64,000 nucleotides of DNA from Lonicera japonica (lineage: Eukaryota; Streptophyta; Magnoliopsida; Dipsacales; Caprifoliaceae). Under the pieces are notes generated by a model. The model was not told the DNA's origin. It searched no databases and saw nothing but the letters and a program-made list of their open reading frames with translations. Position 1 is the first letter of the stretch. Every line of letters starts with the position of its first letter. The DNA is taken from the NCBI GenBank assembly GCA_021464415.1, contig CM038471.1, forward strand, positions 73,510,851 to 73,574,850, written 5' to 3'. The translations under genes were made by a program, and so were the position numbers. Below, piece by piece: positions 12,246-23,644 of the stretch.

Positions 12246-13985
12246 TACCCATTCATCTTTTTTTTTTCTTAATTTACCCCTCAAACTTATAAGCTCATTT
12301 CAATCTCATACTTCCGTCCAAATTAAACCATTAACTTAAAAAAATGAGCAAATTCTCAAAATAGCCATTCAACTATACTCCAAGTTTTAATTTACCCACT
12401 CAAATCTAAAAAGAAAAAAAAACCCAGCTAATTAATTGTTCATCATCATCATTATCATCTTCCTCACACTATCTCTTAACACCACTAAATCCATTTATCT
12501 CTCTCCCTCTTTCTCTCACTCTAATAAACCATCAACAAATCAATATTTCTCTCAGCCCCATTGCCATTTTCACCAATTTCCTTGTCTCATGTACCTTATT
12601 TTCACCCTTTTCCCTTTCCTTCGGCGCCACGTACACCACCTTACACTGCCCGCACCACCACTGCCGACAACATTCCAAGTTATACAAAAATGATTTTTTT
12701 TAATTGATGGATTTGAGGATCATTTTTTCAAAAATGATTGTTGGAATTGAACTGTTGAGACGATTGTTTGATACATTGAAATTCACCAAAGGTTGAGCAA
12801 TAAATGTTTCGCCGGAGACTGGTGGGGAAATCGCCAGAGAACTCGTGTCCTGCAAATAAATGATTCAAATGGATTTGAGGTTGGACAAATTGGAAGGGAT
12901 TTGGCCAAAGAGTTTATAAGAATTGAGACTGAGCACACAGAGGTCGGTGAGGTTGCCAATTGTGTGGGAAGGAATTTAGCCGACGAGGCCTACATTTGGA
13001 AGAGATAGAGAGAGAAATAAGTGGGTTTAATGGCGATGCGAGGTAGTGTGGCGCCGGAGAAGATAGAGATGGTGAAAACGAGAATGGTGACAATGGCAAT
13101 GGGCCAGGGGTGAAAGAAATGTTAATTTGTTAGTGGTTTATGAGAGTGAGAGAGAGAAATGGGTTTAATGGTGTTAAAAGAGAGATTGAGGAAGATGTTA
13201 ATGATGATGAACAATTAATTAGTTAGGGTTTTTTTTTCCTTTTTAGATTTGAATGGGTAAATTAAAACTCGGAATATAGTTGAATAGCCATTCTAAGAAT
13301 TTGCTCTCTTTTTTAAGTTAACAGTGCAATTTGGACAGAAGTATGAGATTGAAACGAGCTTATACGTTTAAAGGGTAAATTAAGAGAAAAAAAAAGATTA
13401 GTGACTAAATTGAAACTTGATATATAGTTGAATGACCATTTTGGTAATTTACTCTAAATATTTTATTATTTTTGTTGATGATAGCACAAAATATTATTAT
13501 GTGTATATACTCAAAAGTAATGATAAAGTTATAGAGAATTTTGTTATCAATTTAATAAGAAAATTAAAACATTAAGAAATGACTAAATGAGAGAGTATGA
13601 ACTTTCATTTGCTGATTTTTGTGCTAAGCGTGAAAATATACATAAAATGATAGCACCATATTCGCCTTAGTCTAATGGTGTAATTGAATTGAAAAATCGA
13701 ATATTGAAAGAAATAATTAATGCAATGTTGATTAGTTCTAGTTTGCCTCAAACATGTGGGGAAAAACTACTATTTCGACAAATTACCTTTTAAATAAGGT
13801 ATCCGAAAGAGGAAAAAACTCTATATGAGTTATGAAAATGGAGAAAACCATCCTATAATTACCTATGAATGTGGGGATTTCTTGCTAAAGTGGTAATACC
13901 TCCACCTAAAAAGGTAAATATAGGATCAAAAATAGTGGTTTCATCAGTGTTTATATAATATTATGGTTACCTCTGAAAAAGCTAG

Positions 13986-14619
13986 AGCGTGCGGCAACAA
14001 ATTAACTAAATTAACTTTAGGTTTGTTATTTTGTAGATATATTATCAAAAATCAATTTTAATCGAATCAAAAAGTAAACTTAGAATTTTATAGATTTTAA
14101 TTCTGGAAAACCTGTTTAATCTTTTATAGTATGCAACAATTAATAAAGTAATTAAACAGATAAGCAAACACCATAATTAATAAGGTATCCCTACCGTGCA
14201 GGACTAATCCTCAACAATCTACTATATTCACAAAACTTTACAGACTCGATTATTCACAAATCACACAGACTTATTAAATTTGAATCGCACAACCTGCTTG
14301 CAAAAGTCTTCACATTTTACGCGTATAGTTCTCATATCTGAATCCCATGAACAGATTTACAATGAATCACTCGCCATGGTATCACACAGTTCTTCAACTT
14401 CGTTTGCAAATTACACGCACTTTGGGATCTATTTGTGCTTTAGATAAAAAACGATTGCTTTTGCATGAATTAAAAGTCCTAATGTGGTTTTATGTTTTGA
14501 GGTTTTAATCTTTCTCTAAGGTGTAAAAAACTCTCTTAAAACATGTGTGAAAATATATGTATAAATCCCCTATCATATGTGTCTTTTTATATAAAAATAT
14601 AGAAACCAACCCACTTTAT
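13986..14619. other. AT-rich intergenic stretch
   Basis: No gene, RNA or clear repeat recognised. Sequence after about 13985 no longer resembles the copia polyprotein. Confidence 0.4.
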
Positions 14620-15033
14620 GAAAAGGTTGTGTTATTTACACCCCACAAATCTGTCACAAACACCCCCTCTGAAATTTAACTAAAAACACATTTTAACACC
14701 AGCTTATTTGTCACAAACACCCCCGACTATTGCCTGATATTAAGTGAGTGCTTAGCAACACACTCTCTTTATATAAGTTGAGTTTATGTAAGTCCACTTA
14801 CCTCTCATTAGGCGAGCTTTATTTGAAAAATACTCAAGTAATCTATTGCATGATGTTAGGCGAGTTATTACAAACAAACTCTCCCCAAGTGAGGTGAGTG
14901 TGTACATTTGCGCTCATATCTCATTAGGCGAGTCTTATGAAGTATTAATGATTAAAAAATTATCTTTGGAGGGAGTTTGTGACAAAAATTGGGGGGGGGG
15001 GGGTGTAAATAACACCGCCCTTAAGAAAAGGTT
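14620..15033. mobile_element. Small MULE-type foldback MITE
   Basis: A 9-bp direct repeat gaaaaggtt at 14620-14628 and 15025-15033 flanks a 396-bp foldback. The ends gtgttatttacacccc and ggtgtaaataacacc are inverted repeats. The right side has nine extra bases (cgcccttaa) before the duplication, so the left tip may have been trimmed. Inside, ttaggcgag occurs three times. A run of thirteen G's (14991-15003) is the right-hand counterpart of cacccc on the left. Confidence 0.65.
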
Positions 15034-16446
15034 TTATTTATAGCTAAAAGCATAAGTTAAAATCATTTTTGAAACCGGAAACTTGTTTTAAAAAGGAAAG
15101 TTGCGATAAAAATTATCTTGCCAGATTTTTATGCCGGACCAGTCCAAGCCCAAAGATGTGTACTGATTCAAATTGAAAGAATTCATTTCCTTGAAAAACT
15201 TATAGTCCGGACTGATCCAATAACACTAATGTGTACTGATCCAAATTGGTCTCTTTCAGAACTTTTTAACTTTTCTGAAAACAACCACCTTAGGAACAAT
15301 CAAATTCAAATACCAATGTTCACCGTATCTCTCTTGATGTAATACTTAAATGCATCGCTTCGGTAGCTTGACTTTCTTGTAATCTTCAGATTTAAACTCG
15401 AACAACTTAAATAACTTAAAAGCAAACGTATTTTTGTCGAAAGAATAAAGCCAACTAAAACTTAGACTTTACAACCTCTAAATGCTTGAGTTTTGTTGTT
15501 GAATTCATCAGTGTTTTGTTAGTTGATTAACTTACTGCAACCTCAGCTGCATTGGATTCAAAAGACGTTTATTTCTCAAATCCCGCATTTCTAGTTTAGT
15601 TTATTTGGCAACATAGTAGCAATTAATAGTGCTGATATGAAGTTACTTAAATGTCCTTTGGTGGATACCCTATTGAGATTATTTTCCTTTCTGAGATTAT
15701 TTATGCAAGGATCAATAGTCATACCTCTATTTTAATGTACTAAATTTAGTGATACCTCTAATGTTGTACGCATAATTTTATTATACGCATCAACACATTT
15801 AATGGCCTGGTTTAAGTTGATGGTTTCAACCAAAAGATTTGATTGTATAATTTTTCATTTAGCATTATTATGGTTGTGGTTATAGCAACAGACTAAACAA
15901 GTCAAAAAAAGTCGGTTGTTTTTCTAAAAAAAAAACAGGACTCGGCAAGCAGACAATGGAGATTGGCTAGAAGTGTCGACTCTTGTCATAAAAAAAAACT
16001 ATTAATCTGCATAACCAAGTAAACTAATTTTTATTCATCATTTCTTTTTTCTTTCCAAGAAAATATTGCTTTAATTTTATTTCTTCAATCTCAATGATTG
16101 AATAATAATAGCTTATTACGAGTTTTAGCCAGCTGGTATGGTGAAATTAGTAGAAAAAGTCTACAATATAAAAAACACAATGCTTGAATACAGATAATGG
16201 ACTGTGGAAGGCAACACTACATAATTCATCTCAATAAAACCCCCACATTAATCTGATACATATTATTTACATTTTTTGGCAAAGCTTCGCACATAAATTA
16301 CGAATTATATAAAGGTTTTCCTTCACGCAAAAAAAACATTCGAATAAAAAAAATCCCATTAGAACATTTGCTAATATATTTTATTTCCTTGTTGCAATGT
16401 CGCCGATCTTATAAAAAATCTTCATTTGTTTTTTCTCTTTTTAAGG
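15034..16446. other. Intergenic sequence with a CNL-downstream-like segment
   Basis: No gene recognised. About 15485-15660 resembles 29325-29540, downstream of the resistance gene: both have tggattcaaaa, then a gac.tttattctcaaa-like block, then tagcaat and gaagttact/gaagttatt blocks in the same order. The remainder is featureless AT-rich DNA. Confidence 0.4.
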
Positions 16447-17894
16447 GCCATAACTAGGGGTGTAAATGGATCGGATACAGACCGGATACTATACTATCCA
16501 TTATCCGTATCTCTTTTTAAATTTACTATCCAAATTCTTATCCGTATCCATTTGGATAGTATATTAAACTATTTTTATTCTTATTCCATCGGATATATCG
16601 TATTCGGATAATGTCCCTATCCATTTTTCTATATATAGCTCAATCTTAAAAATATATTTGACTACATAAGCTTTTAGTTAAAATGATCCAATAAGATTGA
16701 TTTAAGTTAAAATTATAAAATAACTACACAAATTATATGGCAAATCAAAGTTGAAAATTATTATGATTTTTTAAAATGGGGTAAAAGGTCTTATGAGACA
16801 ATGTTTTTCACAAAAAATCAAGCGAATAATATTTTTTGAAAATAAGGGCCTAATTTTTATTATTTTTCTAAAATAAGGGCCTATTTATTAATTTTGTTTT
16901 TAAATGAAGGCTTTGACCAAAATTGTATTTTGAGCAAAACTTTACTTTGTATAAAATTGTGTTTTATGCAAACTTAACTTTGCAATCCAAAACATTTAAT
17001 GCAAATTTGTTTTGCATAATGTCTTTATATTTTTTAACAATTATATTCTTATGTTTCACTCATAAAACTCTAAAACAACGTCAAATAAACCCAAATACAT
17101 AGTAATGTTTTAGAAAACAAGGAGTGTAAACTTAACTTTGCAAAACCTCGAAACTATTATCATGTGTATTTTATTAATAAATGAGTTTTAAATATGTAAT
17201 TTGTTAAAATTATTCTAAAACATTGTCAATTAAAACACTTATTTATAATGATATGCTAAAAAAATGTAGTGTAAATTTAATTTTGCACGACTCCATAAAA
17301 AATATAATTTAAAAATTTACTGCAAAGTTAATTTTGCACTCTGTTTGGAGTTTGGTCAAATATAGGTTTTGGATTTACAAAAATATTAGTCGTCGTTTTT
17401 TAGCAGAAAACTCTTTAAAATATGTCACATTTTTTAATATCTCGTTACAATTTTAAATTTGTTATGGTCTCGGATCTTTCATGCTAACAAATCACATATG
17501 TTGTAAATAATCTTTCTCTTTCTTTTCATTTTTTATAGGCTTTTTTTCCCTTTTTTGGTTTAGTTAATTTTTGTTTTGGTAAATTGGGCTAGCTTGTGCA
17601 CACTAAATTAAACTTTTACTGATTTTTTTTTTAAAATGAGGAGAGAAATATATAATATATATTAAATTATAGCTGATTCGAATATCCGCTAAATCAGATA
17701 TCCGCAAATATGGATAATCCACCTTGGATACGAATTATCCAGGTTGAATACTATTATTATCCATATCCATATCCATTTTTTCGGATATTTATAAAGACTA
17801 TCCAAATCATCTTTTTCGAATATCCATAAAATACATATTCGAATTCGGAATGGATTCGAATTTTCGAATATCCATTTACACCCCTAGTCATAAC
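16447..17894. mobile_element. hAT-like non-autonomous element
   Basis: Ends taggggtgtaaatgg and ccatttacacccct(a) form an inverted repeat of about 15 bp. The flanking octamers gccataac (16447-16454) and gtcataac (17887-17894) match at seven of eight positions, as expected for an aged hAT duplication. The subterminal regions are crowded with ggata/tatcc motifs in both orientations, typical of transposase-binding repeats. No transposase is encoded. The core (16803-17411) is a second inserted element. Confidence 0.75.
16803..17411. mobile_element. TIR element, copy 1, inside the hAT-like element
   Basis: About 609 bp with imperfect inverted ends of roughly 35 bp (gtttttcacaaaaaat... against the complement of ...ttttttagcagaaaac). 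The same sequence, in the same order, recurs at 18918-21105. I could not find a convincing target duplication, so the superfamily is unknown. No coding capacity. Confidence 0.65.
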
Positions 17895-18917
17895 ATTTTG
17901 CTATTTTAAAGTGGAACCTAAGACCACTCACTATGAACAAATTATTGCTATTGTGCGTGCATGAAAAATATGGGTTTGTGATTAATCATTTTGCAGATAG
18001 AGGCTATATTGATGTTTTGGATGCCACTAGGCAAAGTTTTTATTAACAAAGTAAGCTTCTTAATGCCCCCATCCTATTTTTCTTATCATAGCACAATTGA
18101 TGCACATATAAAATTTTCTCTTTGAAAAACGTTGTTAAGACAAACAATCAGATTTGTATAACAATAATGAAAAGCTAGTTTTTTTATTAACCATGGCTTA
18201 TTTTTGAAACTTATGCATTATTAAAAGTGTGTGAAAGTCAATCCGGACTCTAAATTTTGGACGAAAGAAGTAAATGCAAAGCATGTGAAGAGCTAATAAG
18301 ATTTCAATATGTCGATTTTTAAGGCAAGGGTATTAATCCCATTAAAATCACCACCTCACTCTAAAGCTTAAATTTAGGTAACAATCAACAATATAATAAT
18401 TCTTTCGAGCACTTCCTGACATATGAGTAAGGTTGCAAACGAGTGGAACTATTTGTCAACAATTTGTTTAAAGCTTGGTTCAACTTAATTGGTTAAGTTA
18501 AGAACTGTGTTCAAGCCACGTATGAACATGCTCTAACACAATCCCTGCCAACTTTAAGTTTTCTCTTTCTCTCATTTTATTCTTCTCTTTGCCTTTCCTA
18601 ACATCATTTTTTTAACCCTTTCACCCCAAACTAGGGTATTAGAGTATCCATTCTAAAAATAAAAATATAAAGAGAATGAGGTGATAGAAGCCCACCTCCG
18701 AGGCTTAAACAAAAGAGGCATGAAGCCATTAACAAAGTTACAAAAGAAAGTAAAGTGGATTATCTTGTGGACTATGAGCCAAAGCTTGTAATCCATAAAG
18801 CAATACAAGTACATTAATAATGCTATGAACAAAAAAGATGATGCAGTAAACACACAGCCTGCTATTCCAATACCAAAAACTAATATGAAAATAAGGTAAA
18901 AAATGTTGCGTGATAAT
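17895..18917. other. Intergenic stretch without recognised features
   Basis: AT-rich sequence with no convincing gene. Small open frames at 18653-18983 on the minus strand are hydrophobic and overlap one another; I regard them as chance. Confidence 0.4.
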
Positions 18918-19246
18918 GTTTTTTGCAAAAAAAAAACAACGAATAATATTTTTTAGAAATAAGTGCATAGATATTATTATCATTCTAAAATAAGGATTTG
19001 TCTATTAATTAAGTATTAATTATGTATTAAAATAAGGGCTTTGACCAAGTGTTAACTTAACTTTGTACATAATTGTGTTTTATGTAAACTTAACTTTACA
19101 ATCAAAAAAATTAATGCAAATTTGTTTTGCATGATGTATATATATTTTTTTTAACAAGTATATTCTTATGTTTTATTCATAACTTTAAAACAACGTCAAA
19201 TAAATACAAATACATAGTAATGTTTTACAAAATAAGGAGTGCAAAC

Positions 19247-19980
19247 TTAGGTGGCGTTTAGTAAAAAAACTGAAAATTGAAAAAACTATTTGTTTAGTTC
19301 TGAAAATTGTATCTGAAAAAATGTTGTTCGTTTAAATATAACACATCTAAAAACTAAATTTTTTTAGTATTACAATTTTGCCCTTTTATTTTGATCCCTC
19401 ATCTCTTGTAGTGTCACAATGCAATCTGCCCCCCACTCCCCGTCCATTTTGCCCAGCTCCTCCTTCTATCCTTCCATTTAACCTCTCTCCCCCATGAAAT
19501 TCCCTTTGTATGTTACACATATATGTGTGTATATATTTATTTCATATTTGAATGTGGAAGATGACATATATATTATGTGTATATAAATATATGTATTATG
19601 GGATTTTTCTAGACGATGGGTTAGAGATGGAAGAGCAGGGGTGAGAAGTTGGGTGGAACTAGAGTTGGTGGATGAGGGTTGGGAAGGGGCGGGAGAATGG
19701 TGGTTGTAGTTGTCGGTATTAAAGAGAAAGTGTGTATATAATTTTGTTAAAAGAAAGAGGGTAAAATAGACATTTTACACCCTTTAAAATTAAGTTTCAG
19801 ATTTAAGTAACAAAGTTGCCACTTAAAATTTTGAATGAAAATTTTAAATTTTAAGTGGTAAAAATTAAGTGGCCACTTAATTTTTTAGGGTACTGAAAAA
19901 CTTTTTATATCATTTAAATCTAAAAATTTTAAATTTTCAAATTTAAGTGGTAAATTAAGTGGCAAGTGAACAACACCTTA
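19247..19980. mobile_element. PIF/Harbinger (Tourist-like) MITE 1
   Basis: The 728-bp insert 19250-19977 begins ggtggcgtttag and ends gtgaacaacacc, imperfect inverted repeats, and is flanked by TTA at 19247-19249 and 19978-19980. Its removal restores continuity with copy 1 of the host element. A truncated relative is at 55501-55650. Confidence 0.8.
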
Positions 19981-20123
19981 ACTTTTTGTAACTTCAAAAA
20001 AAATATTATATGCATTTTATTAATAAATAGGTTTTGAAAGTGTAATTTGTTAAAATTATTCAAAATCACTGTCAATTAAATACTTATTTATAATAATATG
20101 CTAAAAAAATATGTAATGTAAAC

Positions 20124-21012
20124 TTAGGGGGGTGTATTGCATTTAGAATCTATAGGATTTTTATGGACTTTTAAAATCATGATGTATTCAATTGAGATTT
20201 TAAAAAGTCTTTTAAAATCATGATGTATTCAATTGAGATTTTAAAAAGTCTTTTAAAATCATGATGTATTCAATTGAGATTTTAAAAAGTCTTTTAAAAT
20301 CTTAATGTATTCAATTAAGATTTTAAAAAATCCATCTAAATCTTATGGTATTCAAAAGTCTAATGACTTAGTAGGATTTTAATTAGTGGTGGATTTTGGT
20401 GGATTCTAAAGCCATTTTTATACATAAAAATCCATCTTGAAATCTTCTCACTTACCTAGAGATTTCAGATGGATTTCTATTTCATTTAACTTTACTCAAC
20501 ATTCTCTCTCTCCCCCTTCCTCTCTCAAAATTCAAATTTCTTATTATGTGATAAACGCATTATAATTTTTTCTTCGTCCCTATAAAGTCTTTATTCTATC
20601 TTTTACTAATGTGGTTATCATGCATTAACATAATTTCAAATTATTGGACCGCTAATTATCGTTCAAATTTTTAAGAACAATTCATGTCAATTTTATTAAA
20701 AAATACTAGTGGGGTGAGAAGTCTAATTTTGTCGGTGCAGTATGAATTTTTATAATGTATTTCATTAATTGTCTTTACATTTTTGATATTGTTTGTCTTT
20801 TGTCTTTAAATTTTTTATTTTTTTGATGAACTTATTAAAATCTGTAGAAATCCATGGACTTATTAAAATCTGCATAAATCCAAAAGAATCCATGCATTAA
20901 AATCTGTCTAATTCTATAAGGATTTAAAACAATCCATAGACTTAACAGAATCCACGGATTTTAAAAAGTCAATTAAAATCTTTTAAAATCTGAATTGAAT
21001 GCACCCCCCTTA
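20124..21012. mobile_element. PIF/Harbinger (Tourist-like) MITE 2
   Basis: The 883-bp insert 20127-21009 begins ggggggtgtattgcattt and ends gaattgaatgcacccccc, and is flanked by TTA at 20124-20126 and 21010-21012. GGGGGTGTATT-type ends with a TTA duplication are typical of plant Tourist-like MITEs. It contains a 41-bp tandem repeat. Confidence 0.85.
20173..20340. repeat. 41-bp tandem repeat inside MITE 2
   Basis: About four copies of a unit containing catgatgtattcaattgag followed by attttaaaaagtctttt. The last copy is diverged. The unit resembles the MITE subterminal sequence, so it probably grew from the element end. Confidence 0.85.
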
Positions 21013-21105
21013 ATTTTGTATGATTCCATAAAAAAATACAATTTAAAAATCTACTGCAAAGTTAACATTACAAAAATATTATTCCCTAATTTTTTTGTAG
21101 AAAAC

Positions 21106-23644
21106 TTTTTCAAACAAACCCTATTTTTAAATATCCCTAAAACTCAATTAAAAAAAGTTACATCTATAACTTTAGCTGCTTCTTTTTAATTCACTAATCT
21201 CTGCTTCTCATCCTATACACAGTGCCTCTAATAATTATGTTCTCATTTTTCTCTTTAACTTTTTCCTTTTCTTCTTTATACTTTTCTTTTATGTTAAAGT
21301 GTTCGTTTTTCCTTCTTTAACCCTTTTTCTTTACACTAAGTTTTTTCTTGTTTGCATTATTTTCTCTTTGAGAACATCGATTGTGAGAAAATTTATGAGT
21401 GATTCACCTAGATTTGGCTTCTCTCCAGTTCCATTTCGAGGGTTAAGCGGATGAATCTTTTAATAAAATTTGGTGCACAAAATTTTAACATGAAACTCAA
21501 ACTAGAAATGTGTGTGACTAAAATTTGAAATATAGCTTCATATTCATCAATTGAAAATTTAGATGATCATCCCACCTAATTCCAAATTGAATCTACTGAT
21601 GAAATTTTGTGGAGATTATCTACTTGTTAAAGAAATCGTTTCCACCAAAATCTTATTGAAGGAATAGATTAAGAGAGAGGAGCCACATCCCTTTTACAGA
21701 GGGTCATGGCAACCCTTGCACATTCAAGCATCACAACAAGCCAATCCCATCAAAGGACTGTAAAGTCCAAAATTGTGTTGACTTTATTTCTTCGACAAAA
21801 ACAAGTTTGCTTTGCAAGTTGGTTGAATCGTTTGAACTTATATTTGAAGAACTACGAATAAGCCATGAAACTAAAGTGACGCATTGAAGTACTACATTAA
21901 GAGAGATACTGTGAATATTGGCATTTGAATTTAATTTTCTAAGTGTTGTTTTTTTCAAAAGAGTTTTGGGTCAAATTATTTTTTGAACTATTTTGGGTAA
22001 TGTTTTTCTCATGTTTGTAATATTTCGACAAATTGAATTGATGAGAAAATTCTCAAATTATGTTCCTAATATATTCGTAGAGTTACTCTAAAAATTTGGA
22101 CTGAATTATAGTTCAAACATATTTAATACGATGAAAAACAAAAAGAAAATAAAATAAAAAAGTTTAAAACTTTGAAAAAGTCGAATGCTCATGTTTTTTT
22201 TTTTTTAAACCAAGCCAGAGCCAAATTAAAAAAAAAATCTTGTGGTGAGCTTTTTCATCATTATGGAAAGCCACGTCACCTCCCTTTTTAATGTATGGTT
22301 AGATTTTAAATGTGTGGATAGCAAATTTCTACAGAAAGTTGGATCGGTACAAGATTTATAATATGTTTTGGTTGGTATTATTTTTGGGTGTAGAATTGAA
22401 TTCTTAATTTTAGACTTGCATATTTTTTTGTTGTTGAACCGTCCGGTTTATATTTTTGGGTAGCGTATTTTTATCGCAAAAATTTAAATTATAAGTATTT
22501 TTAACATTTTTCTAAAGAGAATCATCTCTATATTTTTATATAAAATGACCCATATGATAAGGAACTTTCACATATATTTTGAAAGAGTTTTTAAGACCTT
22601 AGACAAAGATTAAAATCTCATTATATAAAATCTGCCTTAAGGTTTTTAATTCATGGTCAAAGCAATTATTTTTTCTTTGAAGAACAAATCAGATAACAGA
22701 AAGTGTGTGATTCGCAAAAGGAGTTGAAGAATGGTGCGATACCGTGACGAGTGATTCGTTGTAAACTTGTTCATGTGATTCAGAATAGGAAGGACTATAC
22801 ATACAGAATGCGGAGACTTTTGCAGATGGCTTGTACAAATTCAAATTATGTAAGTATGTACAATTTGCAATTAATCAAATTTGTAAACTTTCGTGCATAC
22901 GGTGAATTATTAAAGATTGGTCCTACACTACAGGTATATCTCGTTAATTCTGCTGTTTACTTATCTATTTAATTACTTTATTAATTGATGTATGCTAAAG
23001 AGGATTAAACAAATTTTTCGAAATTAATTTTTAAGGTTTACTTATGATTTGATTAAAATTATATTTTAAGATTCCAACTTTTAAATAACAAATTTAAAGT
23101 TAATTAATTTGCTTACGCACGATTAACCCACTAGCTTTTTCAAGGACAATTATGATTTTCTAGGTGGGGTGCGCGTAGACGAAAAAAATGGACCAACTAT
23201 TCACTGTGGAATCAAAGGACAACCATGCGTTTTTAGGTAGGTCTAGATTCAAAAGTCTACCGGGCTCACACCGAGGGAAAAGTATCCCTAGTTGAAGACA
23301 AACATTTTTATTCTTTACACAAAAAGGAAATTGGACAATGAACAATGGATTCAATGATTGAGCTAAAAATATTTATTAAGAACTAATTTATTTGTAAGCA
23401 CTTACTTTTAAGTTGTTGTAAGTATGAATAAATTGGCCCGTCTTCTTTTAATTGTTGCAAAAATAACAAATTCCCTCATTCCCACGCTTTCAGCAATCAA
23501 ATTATTAAAAAAAAAAAAAAATTGTTAGATTGCGGTCTGAATGTTAAATTTGGAGATTGCAAAGGCTACAGCTAGAGTAGAACAAACTCAGTCCGTCAAT
23601 CATTTTTCCTTGAATTCCTTACCCCTGCAAGAAAATAAGTGAAC
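21106..23644. other. Upstream region of the CNL gene
   Basis: No further gene is supported. A 73-codon open frame at 22751-22972 has no recognisable motif. The last few hundred bases should contain the promoter and 5' untranslated region of the CNL gene, but I could not pick a TATA box or start site with confidence. Confidence 0.35.

Larger units (their letters stand above)
2795..12250 (+). mobile_element. Ty3/gypsy retrotransposon, Tekay/Del-like, degenerate
   Basis: A structurally complete 9.4-kb element: 5-bp target duplication taccc at 2795-2799 and 12246-12250, LTRs 2800-5208 and 9852-12245 (TGTAACATCC...TTGTTACA), a primer-binding site and a polypurine tract. The order protease, RT, RNase H, integrase is that of Ty3/gypsy. 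The long LTRs and the C-terminal end resembling IEDRKEKVLRNRVIPLLK suggest the Tekay/Del chromovirus group; this is an inference from family knowledge. The LTRs differ by roughly thirty substitutions plus a few indels, and the coding region has several breaks, so the copy is not autonomous. Confidence 0.92.
2739..13463. mobile_element. MULE-type foldback element with 9-bp target duplication
   Basis: Target duplication taaatattt stands at 2739-2747 and 13455-13463, and the element is 2748-13454. Without the nested gypsy it is about 1.25 kb. The termini (aatcaaattactaaaatgtcc and the complement of the right end) are inverted repeats, and the inversion continues for several hundred bases: 12251-12545 pairs with about 13120-13430. 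The 9-bp duplication and long inverted ends fit Mutator-like elements. No transposase is present, so it was non-autonomous. It sits inside the copia relic and is itself split by the gypsy at 2800-12245. Confidence 0.8.
1880..13985 (+). mobile_element. Decayed Ty1/copia relic, split by later insertions
   Basis: Remnants of a copia polyprotein flank a nested insertion. The left part (about 1880-2738) shows a gag C-terminal stretch (TAKELWESLDYKYK near 1973-2020), an aspartic protease core (DTGATRHIC near 2090), and a pre-integrase segment (YLWHGRLGHINYDFL, 2480s). The right part (13464-13985) resumes inside the integrase core (FVDDSTKYYYVY) and continues through a degenerate PYSP.SNGV block to a KPSYNYL.MWG block. 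Reverse transcriptase, RNase H and both LTRs were not found. Several stops and frameshifts show it is dead. The two halves meet exactly at a 9-bp duplication, so they were one reading frame before the MULE-type element landed. Confidence 0.8.
18918..21105. mobile_element. TIR element, copy 2, interrupted by two MITEs
   Basis: The pieces 18918-19249, 19981-20126 and 21013-21105 together match copy 1 at 16803-17411 in order and length. The inverted ends gttttttgcaaaaaa and the complement of ttttttgtagaaaac are seen. Two Harbinger-type MITEs split it. No open frame supports a protein. Confidence 0.65.

Noticed and set aside
12436..13099. Open frames inside the MULE-type element as possible genes
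   Set aside because: They lie in the inverted arms or low-complexity serine/proline/histidine translation without domains.
20173..20340. Regular repeats resembling a CRISPR array (also 51270-51470)
   Set aside because: Units are directly adjacent with no unique spacers, in a plant MITE or minisatellite.
22751..22972. 73-codon frame upstream of the CNL gene
   Set aside because: No motif, no flanking gene signals; likely chance in AT-rich DNA.
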